Assembly: GCF_008831285.2 (NCBI RefSeq)
Contig: NC_045142.1
Coordinates: 5,155,501-5,219,500, forward strand
Reading direction: 5' to 3'
Length of the DNA stretch: 64,000 nucleotides
From: Nymphaea colorata
Lineage: Eukaryota > Streptophyta > Magnoliopsida > Nymphaeales > Nymphaeaceae
Shown here piece after piece: positions 49,976 through 61,027 of this stretch. Made by a program: the position numbers and the translations under genes. The notes under the pieces were generated by a model. It saw nothing but the letters and a program-made list of their open reading frames with translations, was not told the origin of the DNA and searched no databases. Position 1 is the first letter of the stretch. Every line of letters begins with the position of its first letter.

Positions 49976-52599
49976 AAAACCTGCCTGAGACCTACTTATT
50001 CGACTTCTTTTTGCTTGAAACCCTCTGTTCTTCATTTCTCACGATTGGACAGCCAGAAGGATAACTCCTGGATCATTTGAAGAATCTTACATTGTGAAAG
50101 TTTTCCCACTGCTGGTCCACCCATAAGTGAAAACAGTTCGTGCAGGAATTGGGTACCACTTTTTAGAACAGTCAAACAGTGAAGCTGTCAGGCAGGAGAC
50201 TTCCTAAATAACCAAAACTAGTGTTGTTTGCTCTCGCAGTAGTTCAAACAATGATTCAGATCACGACGAAGTTAGAAAGGAAATGCGGATGTGAACATGA
50301 CCAAAATCGTCCAATCCTTGAAAATACTAAAAGAATAAAAACTTATTCAAGAGGTACCATTGAATCCTGGTTGACTTCCTTCGTATGGCGTTCATAAACC
50401 CTCAAGTTCGTGCAACTCAAGTTCGTGCAAGTCTCGTCGAACACGTGATCTGCAGACCAAGAGCCCCGCTCAACGCTTTTGCACTGTAAGAAGGAACTGC
50501 AAAGAAGAGAAGAACTTGCAGGACGGGAGGGCAAAAGGAGTTTACCGAAAGCGAAGGAGACGTCTGAAATCGGACCAGAACAGTGCGATCGTTAAACGTA
50601 CTTGTAGGGAAAAATTACTAAGTGGTGAAATCGGGATGGTGAACTCTCTCTGGAAACCTCTTTATTGCCCTCGATCTCCGAACGGTCTTTTGTTTGTCGG
50701 CTTTACATGGATCGACGAGCGAGGGCCAAGGCCACTTCGTCCCTCTCTCTCGACCTTTTAGATGCCCCCCTTCCCTTCCAAGTAGTGGACCTAGTGATCG
50801 AACAGCATTGTTATTGTAGATCGAAAAATACCCTAATGAGAGCAAAAAAGAACAGAAATAGCAAATGGAGGAGGGAGGAAACGTAGTCTTACTCTACCAC
50901 CAGAGGCAAGTGGAGAATCTGGTCCAGCAGGATGATGGATAGGAGCTGCTGCTGGAAATTCCTAATCATGAACTGCGGCAACCCACGCCCACCAATCTGC
51001 ATCCTCCTTCCATCGTGGGCGCCATTGAGGATCCAGCCTCCCTCCCTGAGAGAGAGAGGGGTGCTTTCGCTCCCTGAAACTCCGCAGGAAAAAAGAAAGC
51101 CTTCTTGAAACAGTAACGGTTGTGATGTTGCGTTTCTTAAACTTTATAAGGGTCTGTACATAATTCAAAATTCTGAAGCCGCTAATGCAAAATATTAAAT
51201 CACTGCAGCTAATTTCTCGCCCCAAGCAATAAAAGAAATCCATTATAGTGACATATTTTTCATTCATTAATTAATGAGTTATCGATAATTAGTGTGAGAA
51301 TATCAATGGATCATATTTGAAGATGATGTATCTTTACATCTAATTTATTGGATATTCACTCGTTTAAATTCAAATTCGAAAAAAAAGTACATAATATATT
51401 TGAATCCGACTTTTAATTTCACAATTGAACCCGAACTGGGATCCACTTTTGAATTCATAACCAAATCTATTTAAAGTTATGATATGCTCCGAACTAGATT
51501 CAAGTTATATGGATATTTGATACATTAAATTTTATCTAATGTTTAATATACTTTTTTTAAGCTCCAATCGAATGTCATTTCTTAAAATCAAATCAAAATC
51601 CACATTTTCCTGATCAAACTTTTTTTTTCTTCATATCTGGCTGATTTAAAGCAGCGGTGTGGCCGGATATCAGGTCCGAATTCAAATATCGAGATTCAGG
51701 TCATCATTGCTTCAGATGACGTCTTAGGCCTGAGCATATTCTAGTAATCCTTATTGCTTGGATCAGAATGTATGGGCTGATTCCCTCTGTTTTTACTTTT
51801 AAGTCAATTTAAAATATTTGAAATTATTTTTTAATTGAAATAATAAGTTAACCCATCTCCATCTATATTTCATTCCCATGATTTCAGAAATTTGAGAAAT
51901 AATGTGACAACGTTTATATATGTTTGAATGGTGTTAATGTTCCTATGGAAAATTAATTTTCTAACTAATTGATTTCCTAATGGCCCCGTTTTTTTACCTA
52001 CATTTCACACTAAAAGCTAAAAACAGCAAGCAAATCATGTATATTTCCGTTGTATTAAAAAAAATTCCGTTAATTTGAGAAACAGAAAACAGTAGCTATA
52101 ATTTCTTGCAGTATTTTAAACTATCTATTTTTTAGTTATAGTTTCTTGCAATATTTTAAACTATGTATTTTTCCTTTTCAAATGGCGTATGGATTTGATA
52201 AAAGTAGAAAAGCATAAAAGTGTAATTTGAGAACACACAATATTGAGAAAATGTATTTATAACGAAAGCTTACTTCGAAGACGCAATCTTTACTAGAAAA
52301 TTTGTTTCTTAAAATGATAAGTAAAATTAAACACGAAAAGAGAAATAAGCCTTAAAAAGAACTGAACAGTATTTATTACCCAAATTTTCAGGCTATGCTC
52401 GCTCACTTTTTCGTGAGTGTGATAACCAGTAATAACAATGGTAACAATCGGGGAAAAAATCAATATTCAGCATGAATCCGGTGCAATTTTACTTACACAA
52501 AATTGTAGACTGGTAAATTACTTAAAATTAATGTTAGATTTTTTTTTCCTTTTCCGAAACTAAAGAAAAAATATCACAGACTTTTCATAGTTTTTCAGG
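49976..52599. other. Noncoding spacer with a GC-rich patch
   Basis: The GC-rich patch at 50340-51080 has open frames on both strands, none with a recognisable domain. The rest is AT-rich. A host exon in the patch cannot be ruled out, but I have no support for one. Confidence 0.4.
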
Positions 52600-52850
52600 T
52601 GAGCGAGAGGGTTAATTCCACCACCCGAAGCGAAGCCCAATGGCCCTCCCCATTCCCCTTGCATCTGGGGTCATGAGCTGTGTGCGTCGATGTCAGTGAT
52701 AGAATTGGACACCCTTCAACTTGGATGCCGTGCCTATCGCCTTAAGACACAGGAGCATAGCGTCCACGTGAATCAAATTAGAAACCTGCCTTATACAAGC
52801 CTCTAACCCGACCAGTTACGCTATGCCCCTTGAGGCGACTTTTCATAGTT
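52600..52850 (-). mobile_element. tRNA-derived SINE
   Basis: On the minus strand the sequence starts ctcaaggggcatagcgtaac, and TAGCGTAACTGGTCGGG fits an RNA polymerase III A box. A weaker B-box-like AGGTTTCTAATTTGATTC follows about 40 bases on. The head ends in gctatgctcctgtgtc, a mirror of the start, as in many plant SINEs. The tail runs to about 52610. Target duplications were not found. Confidence 0.45.
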
Positions 52851-55533
52851 ATGGTTCAAAACCTACGGGGCTTTTGATTCTCTGACTTAAAATTTCGAGT
52901 AGATTTAAGATCAAATCCTGTCCCATATATCTATCTCATCTTAAATCTGTGATTTTCTTGATGCAAAAGCATATATAAAACCAAAATTTCAAGCATGGCA
53001 CTCGAGCATGACTTAAGATCGACGAATTATATATGGATAATGGATTTTACCATAATCTTATGCCATATCTGCAAAGGCATGCCCCAGAATCAAAGTCATA
53101 GATTTTAAATCTTAGGTAATCATGCAACTCTAAAAAGTCGGTTGCTCTAGTATCAAGTTACCTGGACGCGTCAATAGGATTTAATTTATAAGGAACACAA
53201 ACGGTTCAATGACTGGGAGTTTGTGAAATTTTATACAATAAAATTTTTTTTACACAAAGTCTCATGTCCATTCCAGATAAACTGTTTCGCGAATGTAGAT
53301 GTAGGTTATAGAGATAATGTAACAAATATTTAGTAATGTAACAACTCCTTTTATTGAGGACTATTCCTTCTAAACGGTTGTAAAATTCCCTTACAAATAT
53401 TGATTTGAAGGCCGATGGAGGCTTCATATTGGTGAGAAAAAAACCATGCGCCCTTTTGAAGATGATCATTTTGTTTTTGCTTTTTTATTCTTTTCAACAA
53501 TTAGTTTTGAAATAAATAAATGAAAAAAAGAAACTTGAGAAAACAAAAGGTAGAAATGACATTAGGATAACTAGTACACTCATTAAAGTTGGACGCGCAA
53601 GACTTCTCCTCTTGCTGAGGAGGAGGAAGTACCCTCTCCCCGTCGTCGTCTCTTTCCTCTCGTCCGGTTAAACCAAAATAGTTCTTGGACACTGCAAAGA
53701 TTTAGGATAACTAGTACACTCATTATAGATTATAGACCACGCTTCGGACGTTTGACTCCGTCTTCTGTTTTCTCCTTAAGAAGATCGATCTTTTTCTTTA
53801 CTTTTCTTTCATCAATCTTTGCGAGCAAGAACTGGACATTGAGTCCAGTTGAACGCCTTAAATGAACCGTCCCCACTTATAATGCCAATCATAATCGGAT
53901 GACCAAGTCGTGGACGGGGCCACAAGTTATGAAGAACAACGGCTCTTCCCATAGCTAGAGGAACAATGGAAAATATTAGCATTCAGGCCGAAATAATCTA
54001 TAATTTTTATTTGGCTGTCTTACGGATGTTGAGACTCCATATATAACTACGAAACTTCCGGATAAGTCTAGGCCAATAAATTTTCAAGACTTGTAAAGGG
54101 GCTGGCTCGATCGATAACTCAACTCGATGTTTGAAGAATTATTTTGAAGCTTTTGAACCATTTAAACCTTATTTGTATACTTGAAATCTTGATAGAGGGC
54201 TAAAAATTTGACTAGTGGAGCATAACTGCCTAATAAGTGCACAATTACACCACCCCATGTGACCTCTCTCTCTCGTGGGTGTGCTCCCCCCTTATCCATC
54301 CTTAGGTGCTTATAATTGAAGCAAAAAATATTATTACGATTAATTATATTTACTTATTATTTTATATTAAAAAAATTTTTTTATGTTCATCAATCCCGAC
54401 TAAGGTTTCAGGTGTCAGGCCAGGCCTAGGCCATGGTCACGAGCAGTGGCCTGATGCTCCGGCCTAGTTTTGAGCCTCCAGATGTCTCAAGAAATCAATA
54501 AACAAAACTGAGAGAGAGATATTGTGCAACAACAACTCTTGTCCGTCATCCCCTAACCTCCAATGCTGACCGGAGGTTAATCGAACCTAAGACATGCGAG
54601 ATGACAATTGCTTGGTTTATCTCGTTATGATCCACCGAATAAGTTCAGTGATGTTACAATGCAAACGGAGAAGACTCCAATATATGACATACGAGGGTTA
54701 GAGAGTGAGAGAGAAAAGTTACAGCTCGTTACAGTTGTGCAACAGACTCGCAAGTGAGAGGTTTTACATCATAATTCATAGGCGTACACTTCCTTATTGT
54801 CTTATCATTTTCTTATTTTTCTTGGCAATAGCTTCTGATGAGAACGACAACGACCATTCCTTCTAGGTTTCTTCTTTAGCTTGATGGCGCCAACTAGCAC
54901 TGCAGCGACTCTTCTTGTCGCCATCTTCATTTTCGCACTTAGCAAGATATGGAAATCTTTCATATCCATTAGAATCAAGAATCAACAACACAATACTGTA
55001 GATGTTCTGAGTTATTAGCGGATCTACTGTTTAACTGGTGTGGGTCACTACTCATGCCAACCCCTAAAATCTTTTATTGTGAGCCAGCTGGACTTAGATT
55101 CAGCAACATGTGGTATCTTCACACCTAAGCCCCACAAACACTCATCCTTTTAAGCTGGAGACAGGTTTTGAATCTAAATGTTTTCGACATAATGTCCACC
55201 ATCTAAACTTCATAAAATTGACGACCCATAGGACACCCATCTAATATCATATTTAAGAGTATGATGCTATTTGATATATATATAAGCAAAAGAGCAGCAA
55301 TTTCATCTCGTTGGTGACGTGTTCTTTATGACGATAGTCCGATTTCGGCTTCCAGTTCCTCCCTCGCCTCTCTTTTTTGAAACTTCCTCTTCATTTCATG
55401 GGATGTTTCCTCTACTAAAACCATTTTAGTATTTTCTTTCAACGCTTCCTTTCTCCGATTGTCCATTTGATTTCTATCTGGTAAATACACCGAAATGATT
55501 TTCTTCGAACTGCATATTTATATTTGGGGTCGC
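52851..55533. other. Noncoding spacer with a 24-bp direct repeat
   Basis: An identical 24-bp repeat occurs at 53562-53585 and 53702-53725, framing 116 bp. That interval is open on the minus strand and has an acceptor-like ttgcag. A 44-codon frame with a hydrophobic start (MAPTSTAATLLVAIFIFAL) lies near 54883 on the plus strand. Neither is convincing as a gene. Confidence 0.4.
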
Positions 55534-56076
55534 CATTTCTGTTTGGATTGATCCATCTATTGCGAAAGTTAATGCTCTAGTCCTTCACGGCTCTTTTCTT
55601 CTTAATGTGGTGGAAGGAGTCGGACTTAGTGCTCTTAGAATTATCTTTCACTTTTTGACTTGTCTTTCCCCATTGCAAGAAAATCTCTTCCCTATAACTA
55701 TAAGGCGTTCGGCATTTCAACTACCCTAGCTCACATCTTAAGCTCCTTTCCAACAAGAAATAGAGAAAGAGTTTAGATAAAATTATGTACAAAACAATGA
55801 TTTCAATGTTTCATGTTTCTTAAGCAATGTGTCCATATAAGACCAGAAACTTGATAGTTAAAGTCCAGTTCTTTTCTTTTTCTGATAAAATTCTTTCAAA
55901 CTATTACTTGACATTCAAAACGACGGAGGAAATATCTGAAGCATGCTACTATACCTGTGTGTGCGTCCGAAATATTGGTCTGGTTGTGTGTGTGTGTGCG
56001 TGTGTGTCTCTCTCTCTCTTGTGTATATATATATAGGCTTACCTAGGACACTGTTCCCTCACACAGCACTACATCA
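55534..56076 (+). repeat. Inverted pair, left arm
   Basis: This is the reverse complement of 59686-60226, with only scattered differences. It starts gccatttctg and ends cactgttccctcacacag..acatcag. The arms are 3.6 kb apart and include a GT/CT/TA microsatellite. No transposase or other domain is present. Confidence 0.8.
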
Positions 56077-56204
56077 GTCACCTCTTAATTATCAAACCGT
56101 TTACCGTTTTAGTGAAACGTTCGGTTCGAGTCGCTCGCTTTTCCTTAGATTCTCGGGGCCTTCGCTAACCTCATCCAGAGCTTCAGTTGTCCACTTAATG
56201 GATC

Positions 56205-56375
56205 ATGGGGCAGGCGAAGCTGCGCAGCAGCAGGAGGAGGTCGGAGCATGAGCAGCAGGAGGAGGCGGAGGTCGTCTTCTGCGAGAGGCCTGATCCCATC
56301 CCACCATATTTCCGGAAAACCCTTCGACGCAATATTTTTGATCCCGCAATTGATGGGCAAGGGAAATATTTTTAA
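56205..56375 (+). CDS. Unrecognised 56-residue open frame
   Basis: An ATG at 56205 starts an Arg/Ser/Glu-rich stretch (LRSSRRRSEHEQQEEAEVVF) and then DPIPPYFRKTLRRNIFDPAI, ending at TAA 56373-56375. The composition looks protein-like and the start follows a plausible leader, but I do not recognise it. It could be a small gene, the first exon of one, or chance. Confidence 0.22.
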   Translation: MGQAKLRSSRRRSEHEQQEEAEVVFCERPDPIPPYFRKTLRRNIFDPAIDGQGKYF

Positions 56376-56479
56376 TTGCTTGAAGCTGATTTCTCAAGTG
56401 AGGAAGAAACGGTGGTTGTGCCATTAACTTCAAGGGAAACAGTGATACTTTCCTAATTAAGCCGTACCCAAAACTGAAG

Positions 56480-56540
56480 TTAACATGAACACCGAACCTC
56501 TCGCCGGCGAGGTGGTCTGCAGGTCGAATCCCCTTCTTTC
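56480..56540 (+). repeat. tRNA-like B-box fragment
   Basis: The piece GGTGGTCTGCAGGTCGAATC reads like the 3' half of a tRNA or SINE head, with B box GGTCGAATCC. No convincing A box or acceptor stem is present, so this is a fragment at best. Confidence 0.3.
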
Positions 56541-57059
56541 TAGTATAAAGTTATTTCCAAACGAAAAAAACCCTTTGTAGTAATAATGGGGTCATCGAAA
56601 TGAAATGAAATGGAATATTTTGCAAATAATCAGTTTGCGTATGTTCATTGGTTGATTATCCTTTTCAAAGCCAATACGTTAAAGCATGATTCTATAAGGA
56701 TACCTGAAATTTAAATGTTTGCTAGTATATGTGCTCCACTTATATCATATAATCTTTTTAAAAGGGGAGGTGCATAGAACCAGTTTCGAATGACCGAGTG
56801 ATAGTTAAGTAGTGGTTGTGCAACATTGCTCCAAATGAAATGATAATTGATCTCTAAATGTTCAGATTGATTATGGAAAACAGTCACAGAGCCACATGGT
56901 GACTGGTGTGGGCATCTCTTAAAACTTTTTTATTTTTAAATTAACATCTTCAAACAGTTATCCTTAAATATATATATATAAGTGGCCCACCAGATATGAG
57001 TATTTTTAAACGAGTGTCTCTCCAACCTATCTTTCTGGCTCTGCCATTAATGAAAAACA

Positions 57060-57300
57060 TGATTAACAATCATGGATAGTGTTGGCATACATATTATCAC
57101 AATAAATAGTGGGAAGATAATCCATATAATTAAATGCAACCTCATGAAGAACAAAAGCAAGCGCTAAAGCTCGATTATTCAGCCTTTCAGCTACAGCAGG
57201 CAACTACAAGTTGCTTCTTAGTGCTCTAGGGGACATAAACCCTTGCAAGATAAATGCAATATCCAGCAGTAGAGAGATAGAATAGTAGCCAACCCTATTG
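57060..57300 (-). mobile_element. Ty1/copia RNase H fragment, decayed
   Basis: On the minus strand STAGYCIYLA is followed, after a stop, by STKKQLVVA, then a broken remnant of the RSSAEAEYR region, and LALAFVLHEVA with YCDN in a shifted frame. These are ordered motifs of the copia RNase H domain. Several stops and shifts are present, and nothing else of the element was found. Confidence 0.5.
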
Positions 57301-57599
57301 AAATATGAAAAACCATATAAAACAAGAGAATTATTGATAATAAACTAAATGTCACAAGGTAAGGCTGCCTTCATATAGCTAAATTTTTGTTCCACCAACT
57401 GTAATAATAATAATAATAATAAAACCTTGTTATAGCTAAGCATACAATGTCACTAGTCCTACAACAAAATGGAATTTCTTTTTCAATGAAGAAGCGCCAC
57501 ACACAAGAAAAGTAGTCAATCAAAACAACACACTATTTGAGCACTTGCAATGAAGTAAAAGGTTTAGGTTTAGGGTTTTGAATGTGCTTGCAACCTTTG

Positions 57600-57610
57600 A
57601 TATATATATA

Positions 57611-57653
<43 letters not shown>
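57600..57653. repeat. (TA)n microsatellite
   Basis: A TA run with one interruption near 57611. The IYIYIY frame across it is a repeat product. Confidence 0.95.
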
Positions 57654-57656
<3 letters not shown>

Positions 57657-58440
57657 GCACTTTGCTGTTTGTGAATATTTTGTGAACGTGATGCCATTTT
57701 ACTCATCAGTTGGGTAGCAATGCTCTCTGGTTTGCTAAACAAGCAAGTAGCAAAAGAACTCAGCTTCTTCACTAATACCTCTTTGAATGTCACACCGCTT
57801 ACAAGCAAAAGGAAAGGCGTTTGGTCTGCATTTCTTGTATTGCATGATTAGTCATGAATATATTTCAACCGTTTAAAATAAGTACGACTTAATTAAGAAT
57901 AGTGCTTGTCAAATATTAACATTGTCTTGGCAAAATCGTGGTTGGTGTCTGCTTAACTCCGCCTTGCCAAAAAAATAAAAATAAAATAAAAATGATTCAT
58001 GGTGACATATGTGTGACGAAGAGCCCAATAGAGTGTGCCCGCACGACGAACTTGCTAGTCATATTGTTTAATAAATGTGTCTAGCTTAGGCTTGATTTAA
58101 AACTCGAGTTATAAACATGTCTAGTTTGAGTTACAGGAGCTCCACTCAGCTCGGTTAATCATCTTAGATATTTTGGAGTTTTTTGAGAAATTCTAATACT
58201 TTTTTTGTTATTTTTGCTTTCATTTAAAAAAAAAAAAATGAACCACGTGACACCTGCTTAAACAAAGGCGAGCATGAGCTTGAGCCAAACAATATGTGAC
58301 ACGAGCCAGGCTCAAGCTGAACGACCAAGAACTCGTCTCGTAATGGTAAGCTTTGGGCTGACAAGGTAACCGAGGCGCGGCTTTGTTCTGTGTTTGACCA
58401 GGAAGTTAGTCAAACAATCAAGTCAAGTGAAAGAAGACAA
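57654..58440. other. Noncoding spacer
   Basis: AT-rich DNA. The gagcttgagcc/gagccaggctcaagctgaac words near 58270-58325 resemble the subterminal parts of the hAT MITE at 12101, but no ends were found. Confidence 0.4.
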
Positions 58441-58444
58441 GTTG

Positions 58445-59115
58445 AAGGTACATAATCTCTTCTCACAGTTAATACTGACATTCAGTCCAGCAACAACCGC
58501 GTCCTTTCATTTTCTCACGGAGTGACGTTGGCCGTGTAGACTGCGAGATTAATTCGGAAGCCATGGCACAAAGCCAGCTGTAGTCTTTACACCAGCCTCA
58601 TAATCCCATTTTCTTTCTCTGAAGGAAGAAAGAAAGAAGAAGATACTGAAACATAAGGTTTGGTAACGGTGACTTTCAGCTTGACACCAACAGTTAATAC
58701 TGAAACATAAGGTTTGGTATACATTTTTCATCAAACAAAATTTGGTAATTTAGGGTTTTAACTTTCAACCTGAGTGCCTTGGACATTGGAATAGCTTTCT
58801 TGGCTTTGGCAGCTTTTGGATCATTAGTTTCCCATGAGTTTCAAACAAGTTGCTTTGTTTTCAAATCAGTATTAACTATTGGTGTCAAGCTGAAAGTCAC
58901 CGTTACCAAACCTTATGTTTCAGTATCTTCTTCTTTCTTTCTTCCTCCAGAGAAAGAAAATGGGATTATGAGGCTGGTGTAAAGACTAAAGGCCATGGCT
59001 TCCGAATTAATGCAGTCTACATGGCCAACGTCACTTCGTGAGAAAATGAAAGGACGAGGTTGTTGCCCGACTGAATGCCAGTATTAACTCTGAGGAGATT
59101 ATGTACCTTGGCGCA
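58445..59115. repeat. Hairpin 2: inverted repeat with arms of about 255 bp
   Basis: The left arm (58445-58701) pairs with the right arm (58862-59115) around a loop of about 160 bp; the centre near 58780 is the same from both ends. Matching blocks include ccgttaccaaaccttatgtttcagtatctt at 58901 with its complement at 58640-58669, and the aatgggattatgaggctggtg block. The arms are nearly identical, so the hairpin is young. A transcript would fold into a long stem and could feed small RNA production. Confidence 0.85.
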
Positions 59116-59685
59116 AAACCAATATCTTATTTTCCACTTGCTATCTTTATTTTAATCAAATCCCGAAAATATCTTCCTTGATTAACCCTAATCTTTTGCC
59201 AAATCGCTATTTTGATTGTAATGGTAATCAAATTTAAATTCAAAGATACAAATAAATAAATAAATGCATCCAAAATTTTACATGTACTTGAATTCAGATG
59301 CATACCAACATCACGAATTCTAATGGATTGTGGATTTTTGTGTTAATTCCTGCTATTTGAATTTGGATCAAATATCAAATTACGTTAATATCTACAAGAC
59401 CAAGTTCTATCAGAAGGCAAGTTGCGCACTAGAAAGAGAGAAGCTCTTGCGGCAGTGAAATAGCGAAGTTAAATTCCCTCTCTCTTGAAGGCAAGTTGTT
59501 TGATTCCATGTTCCTCAAATTAGTTGTCCATTGGGAATGATTGGGTTCTATCAGGACTCAAAGTTAGACACTGTTCATACAGGAGTGTTTGAATGACCAT
59601 ATATATATATTATTCATGGACTTTAACTTCTTCTTTCTTTCTTCCTCCAGAAATTTAAACTCCAGACCATCTCATGTGGGCCGGG

Positions 59686-60226
59686 GGCTGATGTACTTCT
59701 GTGTGAGGGAACAGTGTCCTAGGTAAGCCTATATATATATATACACCCACACACAGAGACACACACGCACGCACACACACAACCAGACCAATATTTCTGA
59801 CGCACACACAGGTATAGTGGCATGCTTCAGATATTTCCTCCTTCGTTTTGAATGTCAAGAAATAGTTTGAATGAATTTTATCAGAAAAAGAAAAAGAACT
59901 GGACTTTAACTATCAAGTTTCTGGTCTTATATGGACACATTGCTTAAGAAACATGAGACATTGAAATCTTGGTTTTGTACATAATTTTATCTAAACGCTT
60001 CCTCTATTTCTTGTTGGAAAGGAGCTTAAGATGTGAGCTAGGGTACTTGAAATGCAGAACGCCCTATAGTTATAGGGAAGAGATTTTCTTGCAAGACAAG
60101 TCAAAAAGTGAAAGATAATTCTAAGAGCACTAAGTCCGACTCCTTCCACCACATTAAGAAGAAAAGAGCCGTGATGGACTAGAGCATTAACGTTGGCAAT
60201 AGATGGAGCAATCCAGACAGAAATGG
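59686..60226 (-). repeat. Inverted pair, right arm
   Basis: This is the partner of 55534-56076. The arm lacks a few bases that the left arm has (for example near the left arm's 55665) and has a different GT/TA tract. Open frames on its minus strand only mirror those of the left arm. Confidence 0.8.
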
Positions 60227-61027
60227 CAGTCCGGGTCATGGTCTATTAGATCGGTTCCTTCCAAATGTTTGGAAAATTGCGGGCTAGGATTTTGAAAGTG
60301 GATCTGAAATCGCCACCATCTATTTTATCGAAGACCGGTCATTATTGAGAAAAGGTGGACAAACTTTTCTCCGTGTGTCCCCCAGCAGGTTTGGCGTTCG
60401 AACATATGACCAAAGTCAATTGCAGTTCCCTTGTTCGTTGCGCTACCAAAATTTCTGTAATATATCGGGTCATTAATTGGTTCATGAACTGATTTTATCG
60501 GCTGGTTTGAGTCGTTTGATGTGGGCGAGGGAAGGAACATGGCCTCCTCGGTGTCCTCACGCAACTTCGTTAGGTTACACTGGAGACAAACTTGGAGAAA
60601 AGTTTGTAGATACAGTAATTTAATGGAATCAGCTAAATCCAGTCGGAGGTACAATTATGTATATTACAATTATTTAGATATTCATCTTGTTTGCTATACA
60701 TTCACAATATGAAAAATTTTCTGAGAATATCAAAAAAGAAAGCGATGCCATTTTCTCAATATTCCATCAAATGTATGATTAGGAATACTTATGTGGCTGC
60801 AAATTAATCACGCTACGAAGGCATAAAAAAAATTGCAATTGCATGCAAAGCTCATTTCGTCAATAAGGGTATAAAGCTCAATCATTTTCGATTTGGTTAT
60901 TTGGATTTCATAAACCGAATATGTAAATATTCGATAAGTGTGATGTAATAAATAATACATCAAACTTTCAAGGAGGCGGTGCAAGAAAGGGAAATATGAG
61001 GTCAAGCGTCTCAAAAAAATCTCGCTG
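60227..61027. other. Noncoding spacer
   Basis: DNA between the two right arms. The short frames on both strands contain no recognisable domain. Confidence 0.5.

Noticed and set aside
50343-51267. GC-rich frames on both strands as a host gene
   Set aside because: Several frames overlap on both strands, none has a recognisable motif, and splice borders could not be fixed.
54883-55017. 44-codon frame with a hydrophobic start, as a membrane-anchor exon (for example P450-like)
   Set aside because: Too short, and no downstream exon with a haem-binding or other motif was found.
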